A DNA stretch of 64,000 nt from CAZCTC01 sp964501335. Its GTDB lineage: Bacteria; Chloroflexota; Anaerolineae; B4-G1; SLSP01. A program made the position numbers and the translations under genes. The notes under the pieces were generated by a model, which did no database searches, had not been told where the DNA came from, and worked only from the letters and a program-made list of their open reading frames with translations. Where the stretch lies: contig CAZCTC010000015.1 in assembly GCA_964501335.1 (NCBI GenBank), positions 62,001 to 126,000 of the forward strand. Direction: 5' to 3'. Positions 23,301 through 26,538 of the stretch are shown here, in pieces (positions within the stretch are counted from its first letter, which is position 1; every line of letters begins with the position of its first letter).

Positions 23301-23619
23301 CTTCTACGTGGACTTCTATGTCAATCGGGTGCCGCGGACCTTGCTGCAAGGCGATCTTTCCTGGGGTGTTCAGGGGTCCTGGTTTACACCGGGCCGGGTT
23401 TACACGCTTTCTAAGGTTTACACCTTCACAGGATCGGCGGTGGTCTATGCTCAGATCGATACCGACAATTCGGTCCAGGAACGGGATGAATCCAATAACG
23501 TCATAGGGCCGCTTTCCATCAACCTGTTCAATCGCTTTGAGATTCGGGAGCCGCAGCCGGCTGAGCCGATTGCACCGGAGCGTTCCGCTCCTCGCCCGAC
23601 ACCGACGCCGATGCCCTAA
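5377..23619 (+). CDS. giant secreted beta-helix / NEW3-repeat protein with embedded S8 protease
   Basis: 6080 residues from ATG 5377 (AGGAGG just upstream; an in-frame ATG at 5284 lacks a site). A long basic n-region and a hydrophobic segment at residues 32-54 form the export signal. Then follow eight right-handed beta-helix modules at about residues 64-468, 469-1468, 1698-2088, 2089-2518, 2519-2874, 2875-3304, 3305-3682 and 3949-4308. They are recognised by repeated GGGIY rungs, an opening Cys pair and a closing SPAIDxG...DIGADE motif. A subtilase cassette interrupts module 2 (residues about 635-1347). Pairs of NEW3-like sandwiches lie at about 1469-1697 and 3683-3948, fifteen more at 4309-5918, and a CARDB-like domain after YLPIVVRN ends the protein. 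There is no LPXTG motif or hydrophobic tail. Expected to be extracellular, probably adhesive or structural. Confidence 0.9.
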   Translation: MSQALLNRCGLEMARVTGAEVALKRMGGATRVKRFLLVASLVVVLLGGLGFVLARPVDLAAAGRYRYVATTGSDAGNSCLQSSAPCASLQRAVDQAANGDEIRIAAGTYSAVSQRLGFTQTAYITKNLVLRGGYTTSNWALANPSANPTILNAQGQGRVIYVAGGVVKLVGLRLTGGASGANSGGGAWNEAYLTVEDCDVYSNSGSGGAGIGSNGTLTVTRSRIYTNTVGGTGGAGILVQDGTAVIEDNTIYNNGQVGAGSGGGIQVSKGTVLIQRNRIYNNVVNGGGGLVIGLVSATNVMMRNNWIYKNTAVSGNGGGIFIYAGVLQSQNDTIYGNTALGSTGSNGEGGGVMYATGGSGIPYFTNTLFIANSATLANSGGGIGGLDTAVNVAYSDFFGNTPNPGHTGGTGNRYDRDPLFVNATTGDLHLQMNSPAIDTGLANLTSNDMEGQGRPFGSGIDRGADEYLTASSCYARIQNGAIYTNVQMAVDAAGAGSVVQVAGVCQGAWLRNGTTQTVYLNQNVTLRGGYTLTDWVNAQYAPTILDPQNGGRAVLITGTALVTVENFYITNGRARTGAGLFIGPAATAMVQNNAFYGNVATGDGGAVASVGPLTTLRYNTFYNNSAVHGGAIFGDSSISGNSGLLRNVYPVARAPLNPLLRLRAGDFNPLRLTLAVPEGLHRTMTEGNPQLYLVQFSGPIQNDWYSVMDKVGLKVVTYVPDYAYLVWGTKSDLDVVAAQAPVRWSGIYEPFYALHPDLLDSRKQSVNIKVNVMLYQHAGFEKTVQQILDAAVAEFAKPDEIAHYTILNVEVRGDQLDWLAGLPEVVSVDPWMVSEAFDEVGNQIIVGSLNPAGTQPLPAPSYLSWLIAQGFPMDPLPYPIVDITDDGIDNGSTTPLHPDFYVLGNKTATDRLIYNYNWTSSATANSVGGHGNINASIMGGYNQQTGVNYQDNNGFFYGLGVNPFGRIAGSKIINAANIVDVDASISEIVSNTYQLGSRISSNSWGHYNSGSYDIAAMIYDYMVRDAQQGNGNASQPMFILFAGGNRGTDGPATIASPGTAKNVLTVGAAEGYRPIEIDGGVSAADSAMDMADFSSRGPTADGRIKPDIVAPGTHIVGAASQDPEYTGNGVTVKYYPTDQTLYAMSSGTSHSTPAVAGAASLVYQYYQSHYGAVPSPAMIKAYLINSTRYLSGNGAGGSLPSASQGYGELNLAHAFNSAPFVVQDQKVLMTSSGQIYEIRGTVSDPSKPFRVVVAWTDAPGMTVAAPYVNDLDLEVEIGGQFYRGNNFFGALSVVGGVADTRNNVEAIYLPAGTTGSFVVRIRATNISGDGVPGNGISLDQDYALTIFNAVDSLIQLNSNVIMNNVASATSGGGGVYSGLTSHFKLNNNFLYNNTSGSGTIDPYGNVLAGTNDRLVNPGLVDPANRNFHLGLSSLAVSAGDPSAIPSQDYEGDSRPQGGLPDVGMDENMVHAEVDLGPDANNPRIYTDLVLVQGKLVTFTHTITNLGYLPSMRDTFTVNFANSDGWPVSLSGITLPLVLGSGESATFNLVVSVPATITDLYNRTWVTATSQTSAAATDSVVDVLARPGLKFTPNFTENADPGEVLTYTHYLTNTGGAPDVVLLETRSPLGWALWLTPTVMTVSLEPRQTISVMVRVQVPMTAATGLNDLMTITAKSLVFPGMTATVTDSTTANATVGTRYVATLGSNNRNNCTLAAFPCKAISYAVNQATWGDSILVGQGTYPDYEVTINQQVQLLGGYQFDGSSFILPGEGVNPSRTIIDAQHLGRGIHIQSPASARPVVKGFTIRNGTTSGVGGGIYVQGSSAPTLTQLIVKDSTASLGGGIYLDMGMPVLDHIYISSTVATDRGGGIFVVGGAQLFDGVHIFDAQAVRGGGLYVQGGTTVVSRSTFMSNTADFGGGIFHDNGSLALWNNFMLFNSANAGGALYKNQGTADVYHGSFYQNRATGSGGAIFDQATTSLTVWNSIFAENSAGDTGGGVYRQSAGTLAADYNALWNNSAGTSPDGTISFGTHLFNFDPQFIAPESGNLHLDFDSPLVDVGDSAGKLKSDIDGDIRPVNQGYDIGADEVSGCLARILRNPTQLYGKLQDAIDASIEGDTIQVSGICLGVVPRLVNGEIISQTAYISQNLTLVGGYNSRFNNDPTVAPVTTTLNARNQGRVIVISDTPGIDVSVVISRMILAHGVATGLGGYGGGVYNHAPEVTLAGVTISESLGTYGGAVANMTGTLYLGEVITENRVSMVFNQAFTQGGGVYVAGGSVIMANAMLDSNTAPQGAGIYNVAVGTLVTQTTFLGNYATGNGGAVYNQVGATLSMDRNMFIGNGASGNGGAVFNDAGAGMELFNSIFGENSAQNGGGLYNQSVNTVLRHNTFYFNHAALMGGGVYHSAVTTQPIINSTLIISNTAGSAGSGIYSNGAKPAFDYNDVYGNEYGGTLGASDGIGNLNINPRFISVNSGEKLYLHLDIGSPVEDVADPRSPLMEDIEGDPRPSSRNYDIGADEIGSCYIRINGTGPLYGNMQVAIRAARARDTLFIAGICSGASPVVSGTQTLTQMGLVTKALGFQGGFTLTDWVNPDPLFQPTLLNALGVGRVFYIGSNVPVTISGLEIAGGYADQGGAIFMAGGYLTVTKSSFYSNTATAGGVLYNQGGQVTMTRELKITDNEAQSGGVFYTAGGTLFLNGLNIYSNRATADGGVLFHAGGTAVLQNMVFRGNRAGNRGGVVFNQASTQLTFRHNTLYNNSATDGGGFYTTNASPYVRNSIFMNNSVTGSGQAIYSSVAYTVDYNNVYPPNGYGGSVISGSHSVGVDPLFVNAYLGDFHLKDTSPVFDLGDPAMTLYYDYDNMLRPGDQGFDLGAFERPSCRALLVRTNVVYGNLQWAINNSQPGDEIQVSADYPCRGVHPFQVNSSVISQTIHVTHSLRITGGYTYTVDGVFKPDSGKTTVLDALGLGRVLLITNTRGVTMSLFTLLNGTAARLGGGPTNSDSGGAIYYRGTGAWLDQVFVKNGAAVYGGGMLVAGSGLTVTGSSFISNQASMQGGGLFNYGGSIWVIGGTLADNRASGEGGGIYNGSGYFGLESTTVATNTAQNGGGLYDASGGISIDAGNRFYSNRATLNGGALYLTTGNPQVRNSSFFFNTASYGAAIYVNGGMPGIMHDTFFKNHASNLGGAIRLMGGTTTIQNSIFDTNEADGNNGGNAIYASAGLGTLDHNDYYPDEVTAQIFGGIDPGITNFNLKPLFVNSFANNIDSLDFHLEEDSPLIDIAANSAVSQDMDRHPRPINTAADIGADEFAACLVRVESNQKVYGRIADAISHAISGDRLRVAMGICIEQVTLRMPLDISGSWLKDFSRQTDPEQGEPWIASAIDANRLGTVLWADNSQTGTIQLSRVALQRGLSTDGAGLFVSPNVTVTVRDASIRKNEASRYGGGGYLSVGSDVQLLNVLVYSNTATMGGGLYNAANSFVYLSGGDLSMNHAIQLGGGLYDAGSTLSIVNQGFSDNTADSNGGGAYISEPGMINYLVNMIVTENHAVNGGGIYNARSSANFQHATVWKNQATGDGGGIYNVAGGVTVNASIIDSNVASSGGGIYSSQPLELVYSLIWNNELAGVSAGDGNLFEAPRYDSSPYVQPALGINSPAIDAVPVAQSPVSFDAMNNARPSICTKDMGAYEYVIMRRSVLWDGVEPTAGEALPGRAVTYTFSVRNNNEHWLEDDTTDSSYGPGTGYTETARITVTSSTGWAQIVQIKNAPNPNIVSGGKNAIFDLGPSAYLPGSAQIVVRVNIPADAPIFMTDTTSLSVDMNLKNCPESYPVLSAVSAPAVTTVKPDYAFNIWPDNYGTASPGQTLTYTHYISNLGNTTSTFNLFTNAFYAVAEVISPTSGTLTLLPGEQSGPIVVSLTIRPETAGGLVDVTNLLAQPAIPGLEPKAVADNTTIQYITGTRYVATTGTDSLIDESPVLGENLPDNNCTQWQVGACRTLQQALAQAQNGDVIKVAQGTYTDTYAVYNNQSQLVTQTAFISKSVTVDGGYNAAQWLAGPNAVSNTTIISAAANARAIYIAPNVTVTLSRLVLQGGSAVGLGGGSSGEDAGGNLYHQGGNLMINAVRFRLGTATLGAGMYSGGGTLRLQNSVFDDNGFVTPATFGGGVYIYSGTAVLWNNTFFGNVANSTGGAFFMPSGSLTFRNNIVSDNYSGGGSLVKGLSDHAAVHLESGTANSDYNIYWQNTLLGHNTVVVSGTHDRVVDPLFTNVITAPMDLSLMKTSPARDIGDPATNLIQIPTDYLDHGRSLGLGVDIGAYEYVPQAVGLLDPDYNRVTGRGTTLLYTHTLTNVGEFTDTFDITISSTRGWGALVTGTPINLPAGMTATVVARVVVPLIGTGGLTDVTVLTATSRSNPTGLDTARDTTVVTQVTGLQFTPHITNSGVPGSVLVYTHYLTNTGDGPDTYNLSYVSSHGWPVTVTSPISLNAGEMTTVLVTVTIPTTSSVAISGTTDIVTVTATSQSNSATSAFVRDTTLVNRVWGVMLEPDYTQTLGLELQMTYLHWLTNTGNFTDSFALTSSSTQGWASINPAGTVQVGPGQSRLVTVTLTIPPGSGGLSDITTITATSTSQPAFVDTAVDRTTIQAMDGVLLFPDNTGATPSNSVITYTHTLSNAGNIATQVELSATNEHSWAISYSPMGTINLPVGAQVSVVVTVNVPAGMGGQTDHTWITATVVSNPIVTDSAVDTTNITQMAAVAFDPDRDGYTDIQPTAMVYTHLITNTGSDPDTYNFTWVSNQNWAVTVEPASIHLDSGESRPVTVTVAVPYGAGGITDTTTVTATSVYTTTAFDWVRDTTHVTRVLSLLMTADEVTTTDPGAIVTFYHVLTNTGNVTDTISLSGVSSNGWPGVSVNPAMIALGPGMTQTVIVSIGVPAGTLSDTVDSTVVTAISGLDAAVFAQVTDTITVRQASGVFFVPDRNGIGGLGQAVVYTHTLTNIGNSPDIYVLTSDSTQGWATITPPGPFNLAAGESQIVTVTVSVPATATNGTIDTTVVTATTQSLPVHQAAVTDTTTVQQRPGLIFTPDHSTVLDPGTFSYIYTHTLTNTGDGPDSFVLQFTTSQGWGSLVDAGPINLAAGESAAVRVDMLIPANAMGGVVDLSIITATSTISPALQAYVVDTTTARVAPALTLEKDELAFTLPGTTVTQVHTLSNDGNYTDTIALTAVSDMGWPTQVIPPSVILEQGGKTSVTVTVQVPMGTFSGTMNTTVVTATSGLSATVMDTVMDLITVTRMISVLVEPDWTRSAGPGTIITYTHYLTNTGNYTDSFTLNYSSSAGWGAGVPAGPVTLGPGASELVTITVTIPTTASIGQSDQSVVSAASQTDALVFDMAHDQTDLMTSPGLIFQPDRTAGSDSGRVVTYTHTLTNTGNGTDSFDITYSSTQGWASLLTPNLVVLNANQTATVQLAVSIPAGTVSGTVDISMITATSRFIGGTPPSARVVDTTTVRGAASVVLEPDRSGTGLPGNWVTYTHTITNVGNVTDTFTLGGSSVAGWTVNVTPASVMLGPQAVSPVTVTVLIPAGTVSGTVDSTVVMATSVSDAAIFDSVTDQTTVGRLIRFELEAPQASGAYPGTAAVYSHVLTNSGNFTETFSLTSSSVPGWATVLPLGDVTLAPGQTQTVTVTVNVPSGAGVGEVETTTVTATAQSDLSFDSLVDLTGAIRNAGLLFAPDQTGMAGPMTTITYTHTLTNTGDGLDSYTLTVSSSQGWARLLDGPVVSAGVGQTTTVRLAIDVPLGAIGGLQDITIITATSRFSNVVQAGVVDTTTVPVLVGVVLDPDQQRIASPSSTVIFTHVVTNTGTVTDSFALSARSSNGWVVQATPISVTLAPGFTAPVTVAVTVPSGLVSGTQDTTTVTATSQANNQVFDIAVDLTTINAAPMRYFYLPIVVRNYNPNRPDLVVKAITFNPDVPVAGQPVTVSVVVVNEGPISVTTGNNFYVDFYVNRVPRTLLQGDLSWGVQGSWFTPGRVYTLSKVYTFTGSAVVYAQIDTDNSVQERDESNNVIGPLSINLFNRFEIREPQPAEPIAPERSAPRPTPTPMP
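7279..9420 (+). other. subtilisin-family (S8) protease cassette embedded in beta-helix module 2
   Basis: About 713 residues (635-1347 of the giant protein) interrupt the GGA-rich rungs of module 2, which resume at LNSNVIMNNVASATSGGGG. The cassette has a propeptide-like start (YLVQFSGPIQNDWYSVMDK), then the catalytic core: Asp885 in DITDDGID, His930 in GGHGNINA, Asn1045 in FAGGNRG and Ser1149 in SGTSHSTPAVAG. A beta-sandwich follows (VVAWTDAPG...NDLDLEV), as in Kp-43-like subtilases. All four active-site residues are present, so activity is expected. It is in frame throughout with no stop. Confidence 0.88.
18301..23130 (+). repeat. fifteen tandem NEW3-like protein repeats
   Basis: Fifteen consecutive units of about 107 residues each. 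Consensus features are a start like GLxFxPD, then P-G-x-x-x-x-Y-T-H-T-L-T-N-T-G-N/D, S-x-x-G-W, L-x-x-G-x-x-x-x-V-T-V-x-V-x-x-P, D-x-T-x-V-T-A-T-S and a closing D-T-T-x-V. This matches NPCBM-associated NEW3-type immunoglobulin-like sandwiches. Two sub-types seem to alternate in places (NTGD-G-P/L-D-S/T-Y and NTGN-x-T-D-S/T-F). The DNA of the units is clearly diverged, so this is an old array, not a fresh expansion. Confidence 0.85.
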
Positions 23620-23697
23620 GTTAAGTTCTTACCTTTAGGAATCTGGATCTGCCAGATCGGGGGCTTTTGCAATCGTTCTTTGAATGACGAGGTCGGG

Positions 23698-23743
23698 AAG
23701 TGTGGGAGCCTGGAAGGAGACGATCCTCCAGGTTGCCACACTT
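23698..23743. other. long imperfect hairpin after the giant gene
   Basis: AAGTGTGG (23698-23705) pairs with CCACACTT (23736-23743), and inside it CCTGGA-A-GGA pairs with TCC-TCCAGG. There is no T-run after it, so it is not a canonical intrinsic terminator on the plus strand. It could be a processing or stabilising structure at the 3' end of the 18-kb message. Confidence 0.4.
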
Positions 23744-23844
23744 CTAGAGCCCAAAAGAGGTTGTAAGAGTCTCTGGGCGGTAGAGCTGTTTTTCCTAAGG
23801 GTTGTAACTTGAATTAAAATATCATTGTTTTCCAGAGGTGAATG

Positions 23845-24360
23845 ATGCGGAAATCTCCAAAATTGCGCTGGGGGAGTTTTTTAATCTTTGTGCTGCTCTT
23901 TGGATTGGTCGGAGCTTCTTTCAACATGGCTTCACCGACGGTGCTGGCGCAGGGGGATGAAACTCCGCGCCCGACACCAACCGATGAAGGGCGTCCTACA
24001 GTGACGCCGGAAACTCCGACGGTGGAAACTCCGACCTTTACACCGACGCCGGAAACTCCGACGGTGGAGACTCCGACCTTCACCCCAACTCCGGAAACTC
24101 CGACTTTTACCCCGACGCCGGGAAATTCCACCGTAGTCCCCACGGATGTTCCGACGAATCCGGAAGAACCTGGCCCGGCGATGGCACCTCCACCAGCGCC
24201 AACCGCGACGCCCTTTGTGGCGACCCGGTTGCCGCATACCGGATTGTTTGATTCCCCTGCCTGGATTCCGATGAGTCTGGCTATTTTGATTCTGTTGGGA
24301 ACCTTGATTGCGGCCCGGACCCTGCGTGAGCATCGCGACGACGATTCTGCCCAAAGTTGA
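23845..24360 (+). CDS. LPXTG-type wall-anchored Pro/Thr stalk protein
   Basis: 171 residues from the second of two adjacent ATG codons (23842, 23845), which is better spaced from GAGG. A signal peptide covers residues 1-36, ending near VLAQ. The middle is a Pro/Thr/Glu low-complexity stalk with TPETPTVETPTFTP-like repeats. The C-terminus is a textbook sortase signal: LPHTG at residues 129-133, a hydrophobic segment of about 20 residues (WIPMSLAILILLGTLIAA) and a short charged tail with two arginines. Family knowledge says sortase cleaves between Thr and Gly and links the protein to peptidoglycan or another amine. It follows the giant gene by about 225 bases, so a partner role as cell-surface anchor is possible but unproven. 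The stop overlaps the leader of the next gene. Confidence 0.85.
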   Translation: MRKSPKLRWGSFLIFVLLFGLVGASFNMASPTVLAQGDETPRPTPTDEGRPTVTPETPTVETPTFTPTPETPTVETPTFTPTPETPTFTPTPGNSTVVPTDVPTNPEEPGPAMAPPPAPTATPFVATRLPHTGLFDSPAWIPMSLAILILLGTLIAARTLREHRDDDSAQS

Positions 24361-24368
24361 GGGGGGGA

Positions 24369-25202
24369 ATGCGGCGCGTGACGCTGCTGACGGATTTCGG
24401 CAGCCGGGATGGATATGTAGGGGCGATGAAGGGGGTGATCTCCAGCATCGCCCCTGATGCTGCGTTAATTGATTTGACCCATGAGACACCGCCTCAGGAT
24501 ATTCACAGTGGGGCTTATCTGCTTTGGTCGATGCTGCCCTATTTCCCGGCGGATACGGTGCATCTGGCGGTCGTGGATCCGGGGGTGGGAACTGCACGCC
24601 GGGCTCTGGCCGCTCGTACGGCCTGGGGAGTTCTGGTGGGCCCCGATAATGGCCTCTTTTCGTACGTGTGGACGGTTGCCCCTCCTGATTTGATTGTCGA
24701 GCTGGTCAATCCCCATTACCGGTTATCCCGGGTCAGTGCGACCTTTCATGGCCGCGATTTATTTGCGCCGGCGGCCGCTTATCTGGCCGCCGGCGTACCG
24801 TTGGAGGCCTTGGGGCCTCCCCTCGAAGTGCCGGTTCGTCTGCCGGTCCCTCAATGGAGCTGTGGGGCGACGACAATCTGTGGTCGCGTGCTCTATATCG
24901 ATCGTTTCGGCAACGCCATTACCACTATCGGGCGGGTGGCCGCAATGGAGGGCGGGTGGCAGATCACCCCGGTCTTTGAGCCGGGGGGGGCGACTGCGGT
25001 TGTGCCTCGATCCGCCCGGGTGTGGAGTGTCGGGCGTGATTTCGGGCTGTTGCGGAGTGTCTATGGGGAGGCGGCGCCGGGGGAAGCGCTGGCTCTGGTG
25101 AGCAGTGATGGTTTTCTGGAGCTGGCTGTGGCGCACGGCAGCGCTGCGGCCGGGTTGGGATTGCAAATAGGGACAGAAGTCTGTTGGTCCTGGATGGTTT
25201 AA
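24369..25202 (+). CDS. SAM hydrolase / SAM-dependent halogenase-like (DUF62)
   Basis: 277 residues from ATG 24369, behind a G-rich ribosome binding site that overlaps the preceding stop. Motifs of the SAM hydroxide adenosyltransferase family are clear: LTDFGSRDGYVGAMKG at residues 6-21, DLTHETPPQDI, VDPGVGTARR, GPDNGLFS and DRFGNAITTI. Members convert S-adenosylmethionine plus water to adenosine and methionine. The rarer fluorinase/chlorinase members carry extra insert loops, which are not evident here. The protein is cytosolic and probably cotranscribed with murA, whose start lies 32 bases after the stop. Confidence 0.88.
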   Translation: MRRVTLLTDFGSRDGYVGAMKGVISSIAPDAALIDLTHETPPQDIHSGAYLLWSMLPYFPADTVHLAVVDPGVGTARRALAARTAWGVLVGPDNGLFSYVWTVAPPDLIVELVNPHYRLSRVSATFHGRDLFAPAAAYLAAGVPLEALGPPLEVPVRLPVPQWSCGATTICGRVLYIDRFGNAITTIGRVAAMEGGWQITPVFEPGGATAVVPRSARVWSVGRDFGLLRSVYGEAAPGEALALVSSDGFLELAVAHGSAAAGLGLQIGTEVCWSWMV

Positions 25203-25234
25203 AAACTTTTCTACGATCTTTTCCGGGAGGAACA

Positions 25235-26530
25235 ATGAGAGAATACTTCGTCATCGATGGGGGCATCCCTCTGCGTGGAGAAATTGCTCCGGGGGGAAAT
25301 AAGAATGCGGCGTTACCGGTTCTGGCGGCTACGCTGTTGACCGAAGAGCGGGTGACTCTGCATAATATGCCGGATATTCGGGATGTGGAAGTGATGGGGC
25401 GATTGCTCGAGGCTTTTGGAGTCCGGATCTCCCGCCCCGATCCGCATACCTGGGTGGTGGAAGCGGTACAGGTTGCTTTGCCTCCTGAAGCCGAGGGGCG
25501 TGAGCTTTTTCGGGCGATTCGAGGGTCGATTCTGCTGGCCGGGCCGTTGCTGGCCCGTCTGGGAGGGCTGGCTGTCCCGCCGCCTGGGGGCGATGTGATC
25601 GGTCGCCGGCGATTGGATACCCATTTTCAGGCTTTTCAGGCGATGGGGGCCGAGGTTTCGGTGGATGGGCTTTTCCGGGTTTCAGCGCGGGAGGGATTGC
25701 ATGGGGCCGATATTTTGTTGGATGAGGCCAGCGTGACCGGGACTGAAAATGCCATCATGGCGGCTGTGTTGGCCCGGGGAACGGTGATTTTGCGTAATGC
25801 GGCTTCGGAGCCTCACGTTCAGGACCTTTGTTGTTTGCTGAACTTGATGGGGGCGCAAATTGAAGGGGTCGGCACCAATACGCTGGTGATCCAGGGTGTA
25901 AATCGTCTGCATGGGACCGAATTTACCATCGGGGCCGACCATATCGAAGTGGGGAGTTACATTGCATTGGCGGTGGCCACCCGCGGCGAGTTGTTGATCC
26001 GCAATGCCGTGCCGGAGCATTTACGGATGACCCAGCTGATTTTTGAGCGTTTAGGGGTGGAAATCGAGATGCGGGGCCGGGATGTCTTTGTTCCGGAACG
26101 GCAGTCGCTGAAGATTCAGCCGGATCTGGGCGGGGCGATTCCTTCGATTGCGGATGCTCCCTGGCCCGGTTTCCCGGCCGATCTGATGAGCCTGGCGCTG
26201 GTGACGGCGACGCAATGTGAAGGGGTGGTGATCTTCCATGAGAAGATGTTTGAAAGCCGGCTCTTTTTTGTGGATAAGTTGATTCCGATGGGGGCGCGAA
26301 TTGTGCTGTGCGATCCCCATCGGGCTTTGATTTATGGCCCGACGCTTTTGCAGGGAGAGGAAATGGAGAGCCCCGATATTCGCGCCGGGATGGCGATGCT
26401 GGTGGCGGCTCTGGCGGCGCGCGGTTCCAGCATCATTCAGAATATCCGACAGATCGATCGCGGCTATGAACGGATTGAAAATAAATTGCGGCCGTTAGGG
26501 GCGCGGATCGAGCGGCGGCAATCGGATTAA
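25235..26530 (+). CDS. murA: UDP-GlcNAc 1-carboxyvinyltransferase (MurA), Asp variant
   Basis: 431 residues from ATG 25235 (GGGAGG upstream; an earlier in-frame start at 25184 would overlap the SAM hydrolase). The enzyme transfers enolpyruvate from PEP to UDP-GlcNAc, the first committed step of peptidoglycan synthesis. The substrate pair Lys23-Asn24 (GGNKNAALP), PGFPADLM and DIRAGMAMLVAALAARG are intact. In the active-site loop the usual PGGC is PPGGDVIGRR, so the catalytic Cys (Cys115 in E. coli) is Asp120. The Asp form is known in Mycobacterium and Chlamydia and is insensitive to fosfomycin. VanW follows eight bases later. Confidence 0.92.
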   Translation: MREYFVIDGGIPLRGEIAPGGNKNAALPVLAATLLTEERVTLHNMPDIRDVEVMGRLLEAFGVRISRPDPHTWVVEAVQVALPPEAEGRELFRAIRGSILLAGPLLARLGGLAVPPPGGDVIGRRRLDTHFQAFQAMGAEVSVDGLFRVSAREGLHGADILLDEASVTGTENAIMAAVLARGTVILRNAASEPHVQDLCCLLNLMGAQIEGVGTNTLVIQGVNRLHGTEFTIGADHIEVGSYIALAVATRGELLIRNAVPEHLRMTQLIFERLGVEIEMRGRDVFVPERQSLKIQPDLGGAIPSIADAPWPGFPADLMSLALVTATQCEGVVIFHEKMFESRLFFVDKLIPMGARIVLCDPHRALIYGPTLLQGEEMESPDIRAGMAMLVAALAARGSSIIQNIRQIDRGYERIENKLRPLGARIERRQSD

Positions 26531-26538
26531 GGGGGATG

